The notes below the pieces were generated by a model. The model had not been told where the DNA came from and searched no databases. It was given only the letters and a program-made list of their open reading frames with translations. Positions 48,727 to 56,867 of a stretch of DNA of 64,000 nt are shown one piece after another. This stretch comes from Chloroflexota bacterium. GTDB lineage: Bacteria; Chloroflexota; Dehalococcoidia; Lucifugimonadales; Lucifugimonadaceae. The stretch is taken from assembly GCA_027624075.1 (NCBI GenBank), contig JAQBUH010000013.1, positions 1-64,000 on the forward strand, written 5' to 3'. A program made the position numbers and the translations under genes. How positions within the stretch are numbered: the stretch's first letter is position 1; every line of letters starts with the position of its first letter.

Positions 48727-50385
48727 TTGACCGAGGTCGCGCCGGGGGATGGGCCGGACACACCCGTGGCGGAAAAACCTGCGCCGGCGCTGGCCTCGCC
48801 GGGGCTGGCGGCGGCGCGTCCGCGCTCGCTTGTGGAGATCCCGTACCGCCAGAAGCTGTTCCTGGTCTCGGCGCTTGCGGTCACACTGATCGTCAGCTCC
48901 TCCAGCCAGACCGTCGTCGCCACCGCGGCACAGAACATCGTCGCAGACATCGGCGGGTTCGAGTTGTTCACCTGGATGTTCGCCGGGTTCTCGCTGGCGT
49001 CCGCAGTCGCCGTGCCGATCATCGGCAAGCTGGCTGACATGTTCGGGACCCGGCCTATCATCACGGCTTCACTCGTTGTGTTCGTGGTCGCCTCAACCGC
49101 AGGCGGTTTCGTCACATCGATGGAGCAGATGATCGTTGCGCGGGCGTTCCAGGGGCTTGCGTTCGCCGGCATTCTCGGCAGCGTGTGGATCACGACTGCG
49201 ACGATGTGGTCTCCGAGAGACCGGGCAAAGTGGCTGGGAGTCCTCTCCGGCTCGTTCACGCTGGCCGGCGTTTCCGGTCCCATCCTCGGCGGCGTGGTTT
49301 CGGACGAGATCAGCTGGCGCTGGTTGTTCTGGTTCAATCTGCCCGCCGGCGGGTTCTCGCTGTGGTTCCTGCTTCGCCTGTTCCCAAAGCTGGACCGCGA
49401 GCGGCCGGAGCGTCATTTCGATGTGGCTGGCGCGGTGACGTTCGGACTGTTCGCCACCTCCGCGCTTTTCGCCGTGTCCGTGGGAGGCGACACCTTCGAC
49501 TGGGACTCCCCGGTGATCATCGGCCTGTTCCTGGTGGCGGCGATAAGTCTCGCTCTTTTCGTCAGGGCCGAGTTCAGGGCTGTCGACCCGGTGACGCCGC
49601 CAGCCCTTTTCCGGCACCGCGTCTTTGCCGGAGCGATGATGGCGTCGCTGACGGTGACGATCAGCTTTGTGGTCGCGACGGTGTTCATTCCGCTGCTGGT
49701 GATTGGCGCGTTGGGCGAGTCCGCAACGACGGCAGCTTTCCCGCTAATGACTCAGGCGGTCGGCATTGCGATCGGCGCAAACTTTGCCGGACAGGTGATG
49801 TCACGCTGGGGCCATGCGCGGGAGTTGTCCACATTCGGCCTTGCGGTGACGACGGCGATACTGTGGGTACTGGGCGTACAGGCCGCGGATATATCGATTG
49901 CCCAGCTCGCACTGATGACATTCGGCATGGGAGTTGGCATATCACTCGCCTTCACATCGTTCACCGTGCCGGTGCAGAACGCTATGCCTGAGAACGTGAT
50001 CGGTGTGGTCACAACAAGCCTGCAGTTCGCACGCGTGTTCGGCATGGCGGCAGGGAGCGCCGTACTTGGCGCTATCCTGCTGGCACAGCTGGGGATCGCG
50101 GATGTGGCAGACCCTGGGCCGGCCGACCTGATCCGCAACCCTGAGGTGCTGGTGGCCAGTGAAAGGTTGGCTGAGGTGCGTGACGATTTCCTGGCGGACC
50201 CTGCGCTGGGCGAGGACGCATATGACGCCGCCGTTGAAGACTCTCGTGACGGCATCGCAGACGCGCTTTCGGTGGTGTTCAAAGTGGCCGCAGCCGGCAG
50301 CGCCATCGGCGTGGCTCTGGCGATCTTCACATTCACCGGACTGCGCAAGCCGGAAGACGAGCCTGAACCTTCAGGGCACGGCTAG
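48727..50385 (+). CDS. MFS drug-efflux transporter, EmrB/QacA (DHA2) family
   Basis: 552 residues with about 14 membrane helices after a Pro/Ala-rich cytoplasmic N-terminus. SSSQTVVATAAQNIVADIGG in helix 1, GKLADMFGTRPIITAS (motif A, loop 2-3), RAFQGLAFAGI and a motif C-like GSFTLAGVSGPILGG are visible. It would export drugs, biocides or metabolites by proton antiport. A polar loop of about 70 residues before the last helix (EVLVASERLAEV...) is outward facing. The start is TTG at 48727 with AGGAG eight bases before it. Its stop overlaps the stop region of the convergent bicupin gene. Confidence 0.92.
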   Translation: MTEVAPGDGPDTPVAEKPAPALASPGLAAARPRSLVEIPYRQKLFLVSALAVTLIVSSSSQTVVATAAQNIVADIGGFELFTWMFAGFSLASAVAVPIIGKLADMFGTRPIITASLVVFVVASTAGGFVTSMEQMIVARAFQGLAFAGILGSVWITTATMWSPRDRAKWLGVLSGSFTLAGVSGPILGGVVSDEISWRWLFWFNLPAGGFSLWFLLRLFPKLDRERPERHFDVAGAVTFGLFATSALFAVSVGGDTFDWDSPVIIGLFLVAAISLALFVRAEFRAVDPVTPPALFRHRVFAGAMMASLTVTISFVVATVFIPLLVIGALGESATTAAFPLMTQAVGIAIGANFAGQVMSRWGHARELSTFGLAVTTAILWVLGVQAADISIAQLALMTFGMGVGISLAFTSFTVPVQNAMPENVIGVVTTSLQFARVFGMAAGSAVLGAILLAQLGIADVADPGPADLIRNPEVLVASERLAEVRDDFLADPALGEDAYDAAVEDSRDGIADALSVVFKVAAAGSAIGVALAIFTFTGLRKPEDEPEPSGHG

Positions 50386-51122
50386 TCTACGACCACGCGC
50401 GGCGGCGGGTTCAACACAGGGTGCATGGCGAGAAGCCTCGCCGTCTTACCTGACGCGTTGTAGATGCCGTGGCGGACCGTTGGCTCGCAGGCAAATATAT
50501 CTCCGGCAGACAGCGGTATGTTGTCGTCTCCTGCGTACACAGCCGTGAGGTTGCCTTCGAGGCAGAACATCGCCTCTTCGTGCGCCGGGTGAAAGTGGTT
50601 CGGCGCAACCGACCCGGGCGCGAATATCAACTCGCTAAAGTAGGTGGACTCCGATCCCAGGAAGTCGCCGACCATGTCGAACCGGCTGATCCCGGGAGCG
50701 AACTCGAACGCCTCCACTTTGCCGCGGATGAACACGCCGTTTTCCGGGAGCGCGTCTGTGAACTTGACCTCGGGAATCTCAGCCCGCTCTGGCGCAGGAG
50801 TCGGGTACATGGTGATCATCCGCGCGGTTGCCGGCCCGACGTTCTCCAGCCCGTGGCCGACGCCGCGGTTGGCAAGCACGCAGTCCCCGGCGGTCGCCCG
50901 GAACCTGTTGCCGCCGAGCCTGAACTCGACCTCGCCCTCAACGACGAAGATCGACTCCTCGGTGTTCGGGTGGATATGGTAGGCGGAGCGCTTCCCCGGC
51001 GCCACCGAGAGGTCTCCGACCGTGACGTAGTTCGACCCTGTTGCGGCGCCGACCATTGCAAATGCCGTTGCGCCCGGAAACGGAGAGATGGGATTCTGGT
51101 CACGCCTTCTGATAACCGGCAT
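50382..51122 (-). CDS. bicupin protein
   Basis: 246 residues from ATG 51122 (the frame extends to 51170). Two cupin barrels: the first with YHIHPNTEESIFVVEGEVEF (metal motif HxH...E) and GVGHGLEN, the second with NHFHPAHEEAMFCLEGNL and VRHGIYN. The layout resembles (S)-ureidoglycine aminohydrolase, oxalate decarboxylase-like and pectin-degradation cupins. The metal ligands are intact in both halves, so both may be catalytic. The reaction is not identifiable. The alcohol dehydrogenase gene (51179-52234) is just upstream on the same strand with a 56-bp gap, so the two probably form an operon. Confidence 0.87.
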   Translation of the reverse strand: MPVIRRRDQNPISPFPGATAFAMVGAATGSNYVTVGDLSVAPGKRSAYHIHPNTEESIFVVEGEVEFRLGGNRFRATAGDCVLANRGVGHGLENVGPATARMITMYPTPAPERAEIPEVKFTDALPENGVFIRGKVEAFEFAPGISRFDMVGDFLGSESTYFSELIFAPGSVAPNHFHPAHEEAMFCLEGNLTAVYAGDDNIPLSAGDIFACEPTVRHGIYNASGKTARLLAMHPVLNPPPRVVVD

Positions 51123-51178
51123 TATTCGTCTGCTTTCTGTTGGTCGGCCGCGCTGGCCGCACTGGGCCAATTAAAATT

Positions 51179-52234
51179 CTACGGGTTCACCATGACGCGG
51201 ATGGCGCCGGATGTCGCCTTGTCATCAGCCGCGGCAAAGGCTTTGCCAATATCATCAATACCAAAATGATGAGTAATGATCGGACCGGGGTTCAACCGGT
51301 TCTTTTCCATCAGCCTGAGCGCCGTGACGAACTCAGACTGACCGCGCCACGATGAGAAGCTGTTTGACCAGCGGACCGTGAGTTCCTTCTGCATGGCCAG
51401 TCCGGAGTCTATCTCCTGCGGCACGGTGAATAGTCCAAGCACCGAGACTGTGCCTCCGCGCCGCGTCATACCGGCCGCCTGCGAGATGAGCTGGCTGCGG
51501 CCGCCGACGGTCTCGAACGTGACAGCCGCTCCGTCACCGTCTGTCAGCGACAGCACTCCTTCGACAGCGTCTTGCCCGGCAAGGCAGATGGTTCTATCGG
51601 CGGCGCCGGATTTCACCGCTGTCTCAAGCGGCTCCGGTCTTGTGCCAATCATCACAACCTGATCAGCGCCACGCGCCCGGAGTACCTGCCCGAGTGTCAT
51701 TGCGATCGCGCCTGCGCCGATTATCACCGCGGCGCCGCCATCAGGCACAGGCGAGCGGTTGGCTGCGTGTACGCCGCAGGCATAGCAGTCAAGCAACGCA
51801 GCGTGATCAAAGGTGATTGCGTCGGTGATCGGGTGGAGGTTGTTCGCAACGCAGACGTCGTACTGCGAAAAGCCGTGGCTGGATTGCTTAACGCCGTTCC
51901 GCATCCCCCGCTCGGGACAGATGTGGTTCTGGCCGTCCGCGCACCACCGGCACCGGCCGCAGCCAAGCAGGTGCTCGGCTTCGATAGCCACTCGCTGCCC
52001 CACCGAGAGCCCGCTGACACCTGAGCCGAGCGCGGCGACCTCACCTGCCAACTCGTGACCCTGTTGCCACGGCGCCGCTGAGCTCGTGGGCCTGTGTCCC
52101 CGGTAGTTGTGCAGGTCGGAGCCGCAGACGCCTGCCGCGCGGACGCGAACGAGTACCTCGCCGGCGCCTGGCTCCGGAGCGGGACGTTCTTCGACGCGTA
52201 TGTCTCGGCCGCCATAGAAAAGGGCTGTCTTCAC
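51179..52234 (-). CDS. zinc-dependent medium-chain dehydrogenase (sorbitol/threonine dehydrogenase type)
   Basis: A 351-residue MDR. Catalytic zinc: Cys37 (GVCGSDLH), His60 and Glu61 (QQGHELAGEV). Structural zinc C-x2-C-x2-C-x7-C in CGRCRWCADGQNHIC. IGAGAIAMTLGQ is the nucleotide loop. A cysteine-rich LLDCYACGVHA forms part of the substrate site. It probably oxidises a polyol or other secondary alcohol with NAD+. A bicupin gene follows on the same strand. A block of tandem repeats lies upstream, between this gene and tenA. Confidence 0.9.
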   Translation of the reverse strand: MKTALFYGGRDIRVEERPAPEPGAGEVLVRVRAAGVCGSDLHNYRGHRPTSSAAPWQQGHELAGEVAALGSGVSGLSVGQRVAIEAEHLLGCGRCRWCADGQNHICPERGMRNGVKQSSHGFSQYDVCVANNLHPITDAITFDHAALLDCYACGVHAANRSPVPDGGAAVIIGAGAIAMTLGQVLRARGADQVVMIGTRPEPLETAVKSGAADRTICLAGQDAVEGVLSLTDGDGAAVTFETVGGRSQLISQAAGMTRRGGTVSVLGLFTVPQEIDSGLAMQKELTVRWSNSFSSWRGQSEFVTALRLMEKNRLNPGPIITHHFGIDDIGKAFAAADDKATSGAIRVMVNP

Positions 52235-52439
52235 AGTTCAGGGCTCCGTCAATATTCGGCAAGGTTCTGGAGTTGCGCATGTTAACGGAAGCGCGCCATC
52301 GTGGGATTTCCCGGCAAACGCACGGATCTGTCGACATCATTCTCCCTCCCGGCGTGCCGGCTTGAGCCGGGGCGCCCGTTTGCAGGTCAAGGGAGCCGGC
52401 ATGCGGGTCGAGGGACCTTACTGCTCAGACACGGTCAGC

Positions 52440-52784
52440 CGAGAGATTCTGAGTCAAGCTCAGAATGACAAAAACAGCCCATGCGCTGTCACCATCTCTT
52501 GGAAGGGAGGGAGGATATTTCAACAGAGCCAACTCGATTCAGCATCTCTCAGGAAACCAGCCAACGAGAGATTCTGAGTCAAGCTCAGAATGACAAAAAC
52601 AGCCCATGCGCTGTCGCCATCTCTTGGAAGGGAGGGAGGATTATGTCAACAGAGCCAACTCGATTCAGCATCTCTCAGGAAACCAGCCAACGAGAGATTC
52701 TGAGTCAAGCTCAGAATGACAAAAACAGCCCATGCGCTGTCACCATCTCTTGGTATTGAGGGAGAACGATGTCAACAGAGCCAG
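52440..52784. repeat. three tandem copies of a 125-126 bp unit
   Basis: Copy 1 is 52440-52564 (125 bp), copy 2 is 52565-52690 (126 bp), and copy 3 starts at 52691 and diverges after about 52755, apart from a short GTCAACAGAGCCA match ending near 52784. Each unit has an 8-bp hairpin, ATTCTGAG-TCAAG-CTCAGAAT, and a GGGAGGGAGGA run just before ATG(T)TCAACAGAGCC. In copy 2 this makes a plausible ribosome-binding site and a 38-codon ORF beginning MSTEP that reads into copy 3. The copies are almost identical, so the expansion is recent. No spacers, so not a CRISPR array. Confidence 0.9.
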
Positions 52785-52807
52785 TCAAGGTCAGAACGAC
52801 AGATCAC

Positions 52808-53485
52808 TCACGCAGGCGGCCATTGCTGAAGGTTCCATGCTGCGTCCCAGAACAGGTACTCGTAGTGTGTGCTTGTCCTGAAGGCGTTCAGCATCCGGTC
52901 CCACTGACTGGTGGTCGCCGACTCTCCCAGCGTGTCCACGAAGCCTCGCAGCCACGCCGTGATCTCGCTGTACGCCGGGTCGGTATAGCCTGCGACCCAG
53001 CGTGCGTGAAACGATCCGGCAGGCGCCTTCTGCACGGTGGCCAGGCGTCGTGCCACCTCGTCGTAGCCCCACTGGCACGGCAGCAGCGCCGCAGAAAGCT
53101 CGTGGATGTCACCGTCGTACGCCGTACGCATAAGGTGGCCGGTGTAAGCGGCGGTTGCAGGCGTCTCCTCAGTAGACTCCAGCTCTTCGACGGTTATGCC
53201 GAAGTCGGCGCAGAACCCGCGGTGCAGCTCCATCTCCGAGTTGAGCGTCTCGTCCAGCAGCGCGGCCCAGCGGCCCATCGACTCAAGGCCAGGGCTCCTG
53301 GCGGCGGCGAGGGCAAGCACGCGGGCGTAGTCGATGAGGAACAGATAGTCCTGCCGCATGTAGTACTGGAAACGCTCGAGCGAGAGCGTGCCGTCGCCCA
53401 TCGCAATAACGAACGGGTGCTCCTCATGCGCCTTCCGCCAGTCGTCCGCACAGGCGGACCGGAGCGCTTCCGAAGTGCCTGTCAC
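52808..53485 (-). CDS. tenA: TenA-family thiaminase II / aminopyrimidine aminohydrolase
   Basis: A 225-residue helical enzyme that hydrolyses aminomethylpyrimidine derivatives to salvage thiamine's pyrimidine. The active-site Cys is Cys137 in LLPCQWGYDE. The conserved acidic residue and Tyr lie in LERFQYYMRQDYLFLIDYAR, with Asp in QDY near 46-47. EITAWLRGFVDTL and the late Glu region are also typical. The ATG overlaps the upstream cyclophilin-like gene by four bases (ATGA), so it is the third gene of a unit with the RraA-like and cyclophilin-like proteins. No TPP riboswitch was seen upstream. Confidence 0.88.
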   Translation of the reverse strand: MTGTSEALRSACADDWRKAHEEHPFVIAMGDGTLSLERFQYYMRQDYLFLIDYARVLALAAARSPGLESMGRWAALLDETLNSEMELHRGFCADFGITVEELESTEETPATAAYTGHLMRTAYDGDIHELSAALLPCQWGYDEVARRLATVQKAPAGSFHARWVAGYTDPAYSEITAWLRGFVDTLGESATTSQWDRMLNAFRTSTHYEYLFWDAAWNLQQWPPA

Positions 53486-53862
53486 GCGCGTTCCACCGTG
53501 ACAGACGCGCCGCCGGGGACACTCTTGAGCACTGTGGCGTCGCCCTCCATCACCCCGAGCACGTTGACCGCCGATGCCGGGCGGATCTCGCCGGGCGCGC
53601 TCATCGGCGTCGGGCCGAAGAACAGGCAGAGCGCGCTGCCAGGCGGCCAGTAGCCGACCGCGCCCATCTCGACGGTCTCTTCTGCGTAGTCGTCGTTTGC
53701 GGCCTCGACAGGGACGCCAAAGTAGATCTCATCACCCCAGGTCTGCGCGCGGGCGGTGATCGGCAGTGCTTCCCACAGCGCGTCCGCGGTCGGCGAGTCA
53801 TTAAGCGTGGCGACGATCGTCACACCGCCTGCTGTGATCTGTACCTGTCTATCGCTACTCAT
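53482..53862 (-). CDS. cyclophilin-like fold protein (TM1367/DUF369-type)
   Basis: A 126-residue beta-barrel protein. The order VQITAGGVTIVATLNDSPTADALWEALP, then WGDEIYFGVPVEA and GAVGYWPPGSALCLFFGPTPMS is the signature of small cyclophilin-like proteins without proline isomerase active-site residues (seen here as TWGDEIYFGVPV and GYWPPGSALCLFFGPTP). Their biochemical role is unknown. It is sandwiched between an RraA-like gene (13 bp upstream) and tenA (4-bp overlap), so all three are co-translated, and it may take part in the same pathway. Confidence 0.83.
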   Translation of the reverse strand: MSSDRQVQITAGGVTIVATLNDSPTADALWEALPITARAQTWGDEIYFGVPVEAANDDYAEETVEMGAVGYWPPGSALCLFFGPTPMSAPGEIRPASAVNVLGVMEGDATVLKSVPGGASVTVERA

Positions 53863-53875
53863 ATGGCGCCAGCCG

Positions 53876-54616
53876 TTAGCCCTGTCGTCTCTTCCACTCG
53901 GCGTATATCTTCATCGTCTCGTCATTGAACGGGTATAACGATTTGGGAGAGATGCGTTTCTGCTGCGTGTACTCAAGGAGAGCCTGCTCGATCTCATCGT
54001 GCTCGACGCACTCCGGCAGCAGCTCTTCGGCAAGCTGCGACGGTAAAACGACAATGCCGTCGTCATCCCCGAGTATCACATCGCCGGGCCACACCAGCAC
54101 GCCGCCACACTGCACAGGGGCGTTGACCTCATAGGGCAGGATGTTCGGCTCACCGACAGTCGGAGTGCTGCCGCCTGCGAAGACCGGATAGCCGTAGCGA
54201 GCGACCTTGTGGCCATCTCTGACTCCACCGTCTGTCACGAGCCCTGCCGCTCCTTGAGTGACGATCCTGGAGAAAACGACGTCGCCACCCGTCGATACGC
54301 CGGAGAGCCCCATGGCGTCTCCGACGAACACGTCTCCGGGGCCAAGCGCCTCAAGCGCCTGCCAGCGGGGCGTCTCGTTGAATCCTTCGCCGTGCGCTCC
54401 CGTTGCGACGCGCCTGGCAAGGTCGGGCCGTGAGGGCAGGTAACGGAGCGTCACCGCCCTTCCAACAAGCCGTCTGCCTGGCGCCAGGCTGTGCACTCCG
54501 GTCATGTAGGTCTTGTCGTACCCACGGTGGAGGAGTCTGCCTAGGACCGTCGCGTTCGAGACGGTCCTGTATTTTTCGAGCAGTTCGTTCGAGATGGACA
54601 CGGACGGTTCTACCAA
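53876..54616 (-). CDS. RraA-like protein / 4-hydroxy-4-methyl-2-oxoglutarate aldolase family
   Basis: 246 residues. The RraA fold is shown by SNATVLGRLLHRGYDKTYMTGV, GDVFVGDAMGLSGVSTGGDVVFSRI (seen as GDVFVGDAMGLSGVSTGG), GLVTDGGVRDG with the substrate-binding Arg and Asp, and VWPGDVILGDDDGIVVLP. Longer than RNase E inhibitor RraA (about 160), it matches the catabolic aldolase/oxaloacetate decarboxylase branch that binds Mg2+. First gene of an operon with the cyclophilin-like protein and TenA. Substrate unknown. Confidence 0.87.
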   Translation of the reverse strand: MVEPSVSISNELLEKYRTVSNATVLGRLLHRGYDKTYMTGVHSLAPGRRLVGRAVTLRYLPSRPDLARRVATGAHGEGFNETPRWQALEALGPGDVFVGDAMGLSGVSTGGDVVFSRIVTQGAAGLVTDGGVRDGHKVARYGYPVFAGGSTPTVGEPNILPYEVNAPVQCGGVLVWPGDVILGDDDGIVVLPSQLAEELLPECVEHDEIEQALLEYTQQKRISPKSLYPFNDETMKIYAEWKRRQG

Positions 54617-54808
54617 ATCAGCGCTCCTGATTGTTCGTGGGACCTGGCACTGACCAGTCTGTGGCCTTGTCTCCAGCCCGGCTCACAACTCAAGTTGGGG
54701 CCTGTTCGCAGCCCAAACCGGTGCGAAGTATAGCGGGCGTAGTGCGGCGCATTGTCACATTTGTTGTGTGATTGGCGGCCCATCGGCTCGTCCGGCTGCG
54801 GGCGCAGT

Positions 54809-54814
54809 TAGAAT
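54809..54814 (+). promoter_or_regulatory. TAGAAT -10-like element for the DUF3179-like gene
   Basis: TTAGAAT lies 46 nt before the first possible ATG (54860). Confidence 0.35.
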
Positions 54815-54859
54815 CGCCTTGCGTGACAAACCACACTGGCAACAGATGGCGACAGGTAG

Positions 54860-56140
54860 ATGCAGATGAGGATGGACCGACAGATAGCCGCCCGTATACC
54901 ACTGGGTCCGCGTGGCCGCGCGGTCGCGGCATTCGTAGTCATAGCCGGTGGGTTGTTCGGGCTCTTAGCGCTCGTTGGAACGGACCCTGCGTTTGCCGCG
55001 CTGCTTGCAGTGTGGGGCGGACTATTCGGAGTTTTCGTGCTGTACAGGCTGGCCTACTTCGCGGAGACGGTCCCGCTCCTCTTGCCGGGAACATCTGCGC
55101 CCTATCTCGAGCGGATGCGCCGGACGATGGGCAGGCAACGGCTACTCCCACAGGGGGAGCCGAAATACCTGACCGCCAGAGAGGCGAACGCGGCCGAGAG
55201 CGAGGTGCAGGCCGAGGACAGGGTGATCGGGATCGAAGTGGCCGGACACGCCATTGCGTACCCGCTGGCGGCCATGAGCGTCCGAGAGGTGGCGCATGAG
55301 GTGCTGGACGGCATGCACCTGTTCGTCAGCTGGTGGCCGGTGACGTATTCCGCACGCGCATTCCTGGTCGAGCCGGCGGGCGCCGCTGAGCCTGAGCTCC
55401 TGCCTGTGCGAAAGACGCTCCTGAACTCGACGGTGCTGATGGACGGCTCTGGCAGCGAGATCGTCCAGTTCCTGGGCCAGGCGGTGTCCGGGCCGCTCAC
55501 CGGCCAAACACTCCGGCAGGCGCCGGTCGTATCGACCAACTGGCGTGCGTGGTCCGCCGCATTTCCGGACACCGAGGTGATGTCGCTCGAAGGCACGCCG
55601 GGGACCGACATGTTCGAGCGTTACTACATCACAGACCGCTCAGGTCTATACCAGCAGTCTTCCAGAGACCGCCGATGGCACGACAAGGACACGGTGCTGG
55701 GAGTCGAGGTGAACGGCGGTGTGCGGTGCTATCCGCACACGGCACTAATCGAGCGGCCGATCATCAACGACCTGCTGGGCGGGGAGCCTGTCTTGATAGC
55801 GCACGAGCGGCTAAGCGCCACCGCCGTCGCGTTCAGCCGGATTGTCGACGGTCAGACGCTGACCTTTTCGGGGGACTCGAAGAACCCGATGCGTCCCGAG
55901 CCGGACCCTGACGATGCAGAAATCCGCAGACGCATCAACTATGAGCCGTGGTTCCTGGTGGACGGTCAGACCGGCTCACGCTGGCGTGCGGTCAGCGGCG
56001 AATGCGTCTCAGGTGACCTCAAGGGCAAGCGGCTGGCGATGCTGCCGGGGCAGGTCGGCTTCTGGTTCGCATGGTCACGCTTCTATCCGGGCGCGGACGT
56101 GCTTGAGCGGAAGCCGAATAGCGGAGACGGAGCGCGTTGA
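54860..56140 (+). CDS. membrane protein with two DUF3179-like domains
   Basis: 426 residues. The start is uncertain among clustered ATGs from 54860. Two hydrophobic helices (about 20-40 and 43-62) precede two DUF3179-type units. The first has VIGIEVAGHAIAYPLAAM then HEVLDGMHLFVSWWPVTYSA, and TGQTLRQAPVVSTNWRAW. The second repeats LGVEVNGGVRCYPHTAL, DLLGGEPVLIAH, and SGDLKGKRLAMLPGQVGFWFAWSR in shortened form. The usual TYCPLCG cysteine motif of DUF3179 proteins is missing in both units. The function of the family is unknown. Overlaps mobA by four bases (TTGA). Confidence 0.75.
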   Translation: MQMRMDRQIAARIPLGPRGRAVAAFVVIAGGLFGLLALVGTDPAFAALLAVWGGLFGVFVLYRLAYFAETVPLLLPGTSAPYLERMRRTMGRQRLLPQGEPKYLTAREANAAESEVQAEDRVIGIEVAGHAIAYPLAAMSVREVAHEVLDGMHLFVSWWPVTYSARAFLVEPAGAAEPELLPVRKTLLNSTVLMDGSGSEIVQFLGQAVSGPLTGQTLRQAPVVSTNWRAWSAAFPDTEVMSLEGTPGTDMFERYYITDRSGLYQQSSRDRRWHDKDTVLGVEVNGGVRCYPHTALIERPIINDLLGGEPVLIAHERLSATAVAFSRIVDGQTLTFSGDSKNPMRPEPDPDDAEIRRRINYEPWFLVDGQTGSRWRAVSGECVSGDLKGKRLAMLPGQVGFWFAWSRFYPGADVLERKPNSGDGAR

Positions 56141-56847
56141 ACCCGCTGCGTCAGCGCACCGGTCTTACCGGGATCGTGATCGGCGGCGGTCGCAGCACAA
56201 GGCTCGGCACGCCTAAACCGATGATCCAGCTCGGCGGCAAGCTCGTGCTGGCACGCGTCGCAGACACGCTACGCCACCTCTGCGATGAGCTTGTGTTCGT
56301 CGCAAGGGAGGGACAGGACGACTACTCGCCGGATACCGCCATCGCACTGCGCATGCACGTGGTGACGGACACGGAGCCCTTCTCCGGGCCGTTGGCGGCC
56401 GTCCACGCAGGCCTTAAGGCTGCCGTCACTCCACTGGCATTCGTCACAGGCGCCGACTACCCGTTTCTGTCCCGGCCTCTTATCCAGGCGATGGTCTCAG
56501 CCGCGGTTCGTCCAGGCCGGACCGGCGACGCCCCGGAGTCCGTGGTCACCCGCGTCTCCGGGCGCCTGCATCCGTTGCACTCGGTGCTCGTCGTCTCCGA
56601 CTGGGTGGATGCGATCGGGAAGGCGCTTGAGGCAGGCGAACGCTCACCGTCGAGGGTGTTTGAGGAAGCTGTTGCGACCGACAAACCGCGCATCAACGTG
56701 ATGACTGAGGATGAGGCGGAGCTGTCCGACCCGCGGCTGCTGAGCTTCTTCGATATCGACACGCCGGAGCAACTCAACGTGGCGCGGCGGCTACTTGACC
56801 CGCGCAGGGTCACCACGCGACCGGATATCCGCCCTGGCGGCCTTTAA
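56137..56847 (+). CDS. mobA: molybdenum cofactor guanylyltransferase
   Basis: A 236-residue nucleotidyltransferase that attaches GMP to molybdopterin to make the MGD cofactor. GIVIGGGRSTRLGTPKP (12-28) is the GTP loop; the usual LAGGxSxRMGxDK is altered, with Leu for Met and Thr-Pro for x-Asp. GADYPFLSRPLI carries the Mg-binding Asp, and HPLHSVLVV (seen as GRLHPLHSVL) matches the family. DIDTPEQL is the C-terminal signature. TTG start overlapping the stop of the DUF3179-like gene. The deviations leave open a related sugar-nucleotidyltransferase role. Confidence 0.8.
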   Translation: MNPLRQRTGLTGIVIGGGRSTRLGTPKPMIQLGGKLVLARVADTLRHLCDELVFVAREGQDDYSPDTAIALRMHVVTDTEPFSGPLAAVHAGLKAAVTPLAFVTGADYPFLSRPLIQAMVSAAVRPGRTGDAPESVVTRVSGRLHPLHSVLVVSDWVDAIGKALEAGERSPSRVFEEAVATDKPRINVMTEDEAELSDPRLLSFFDIDTPEQLNVARRLLDPRRVTTRPDIRPGGL

Positions 56848-56867
56848 TCCCGGGCAGCGAGCTCGGA

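Noticed and set aside
52440-52784. Repeats as a CRISPR array
   Set aside because: The units are directly contiguous at 125-126 bp with no unique spacers and no cas genes nearby.
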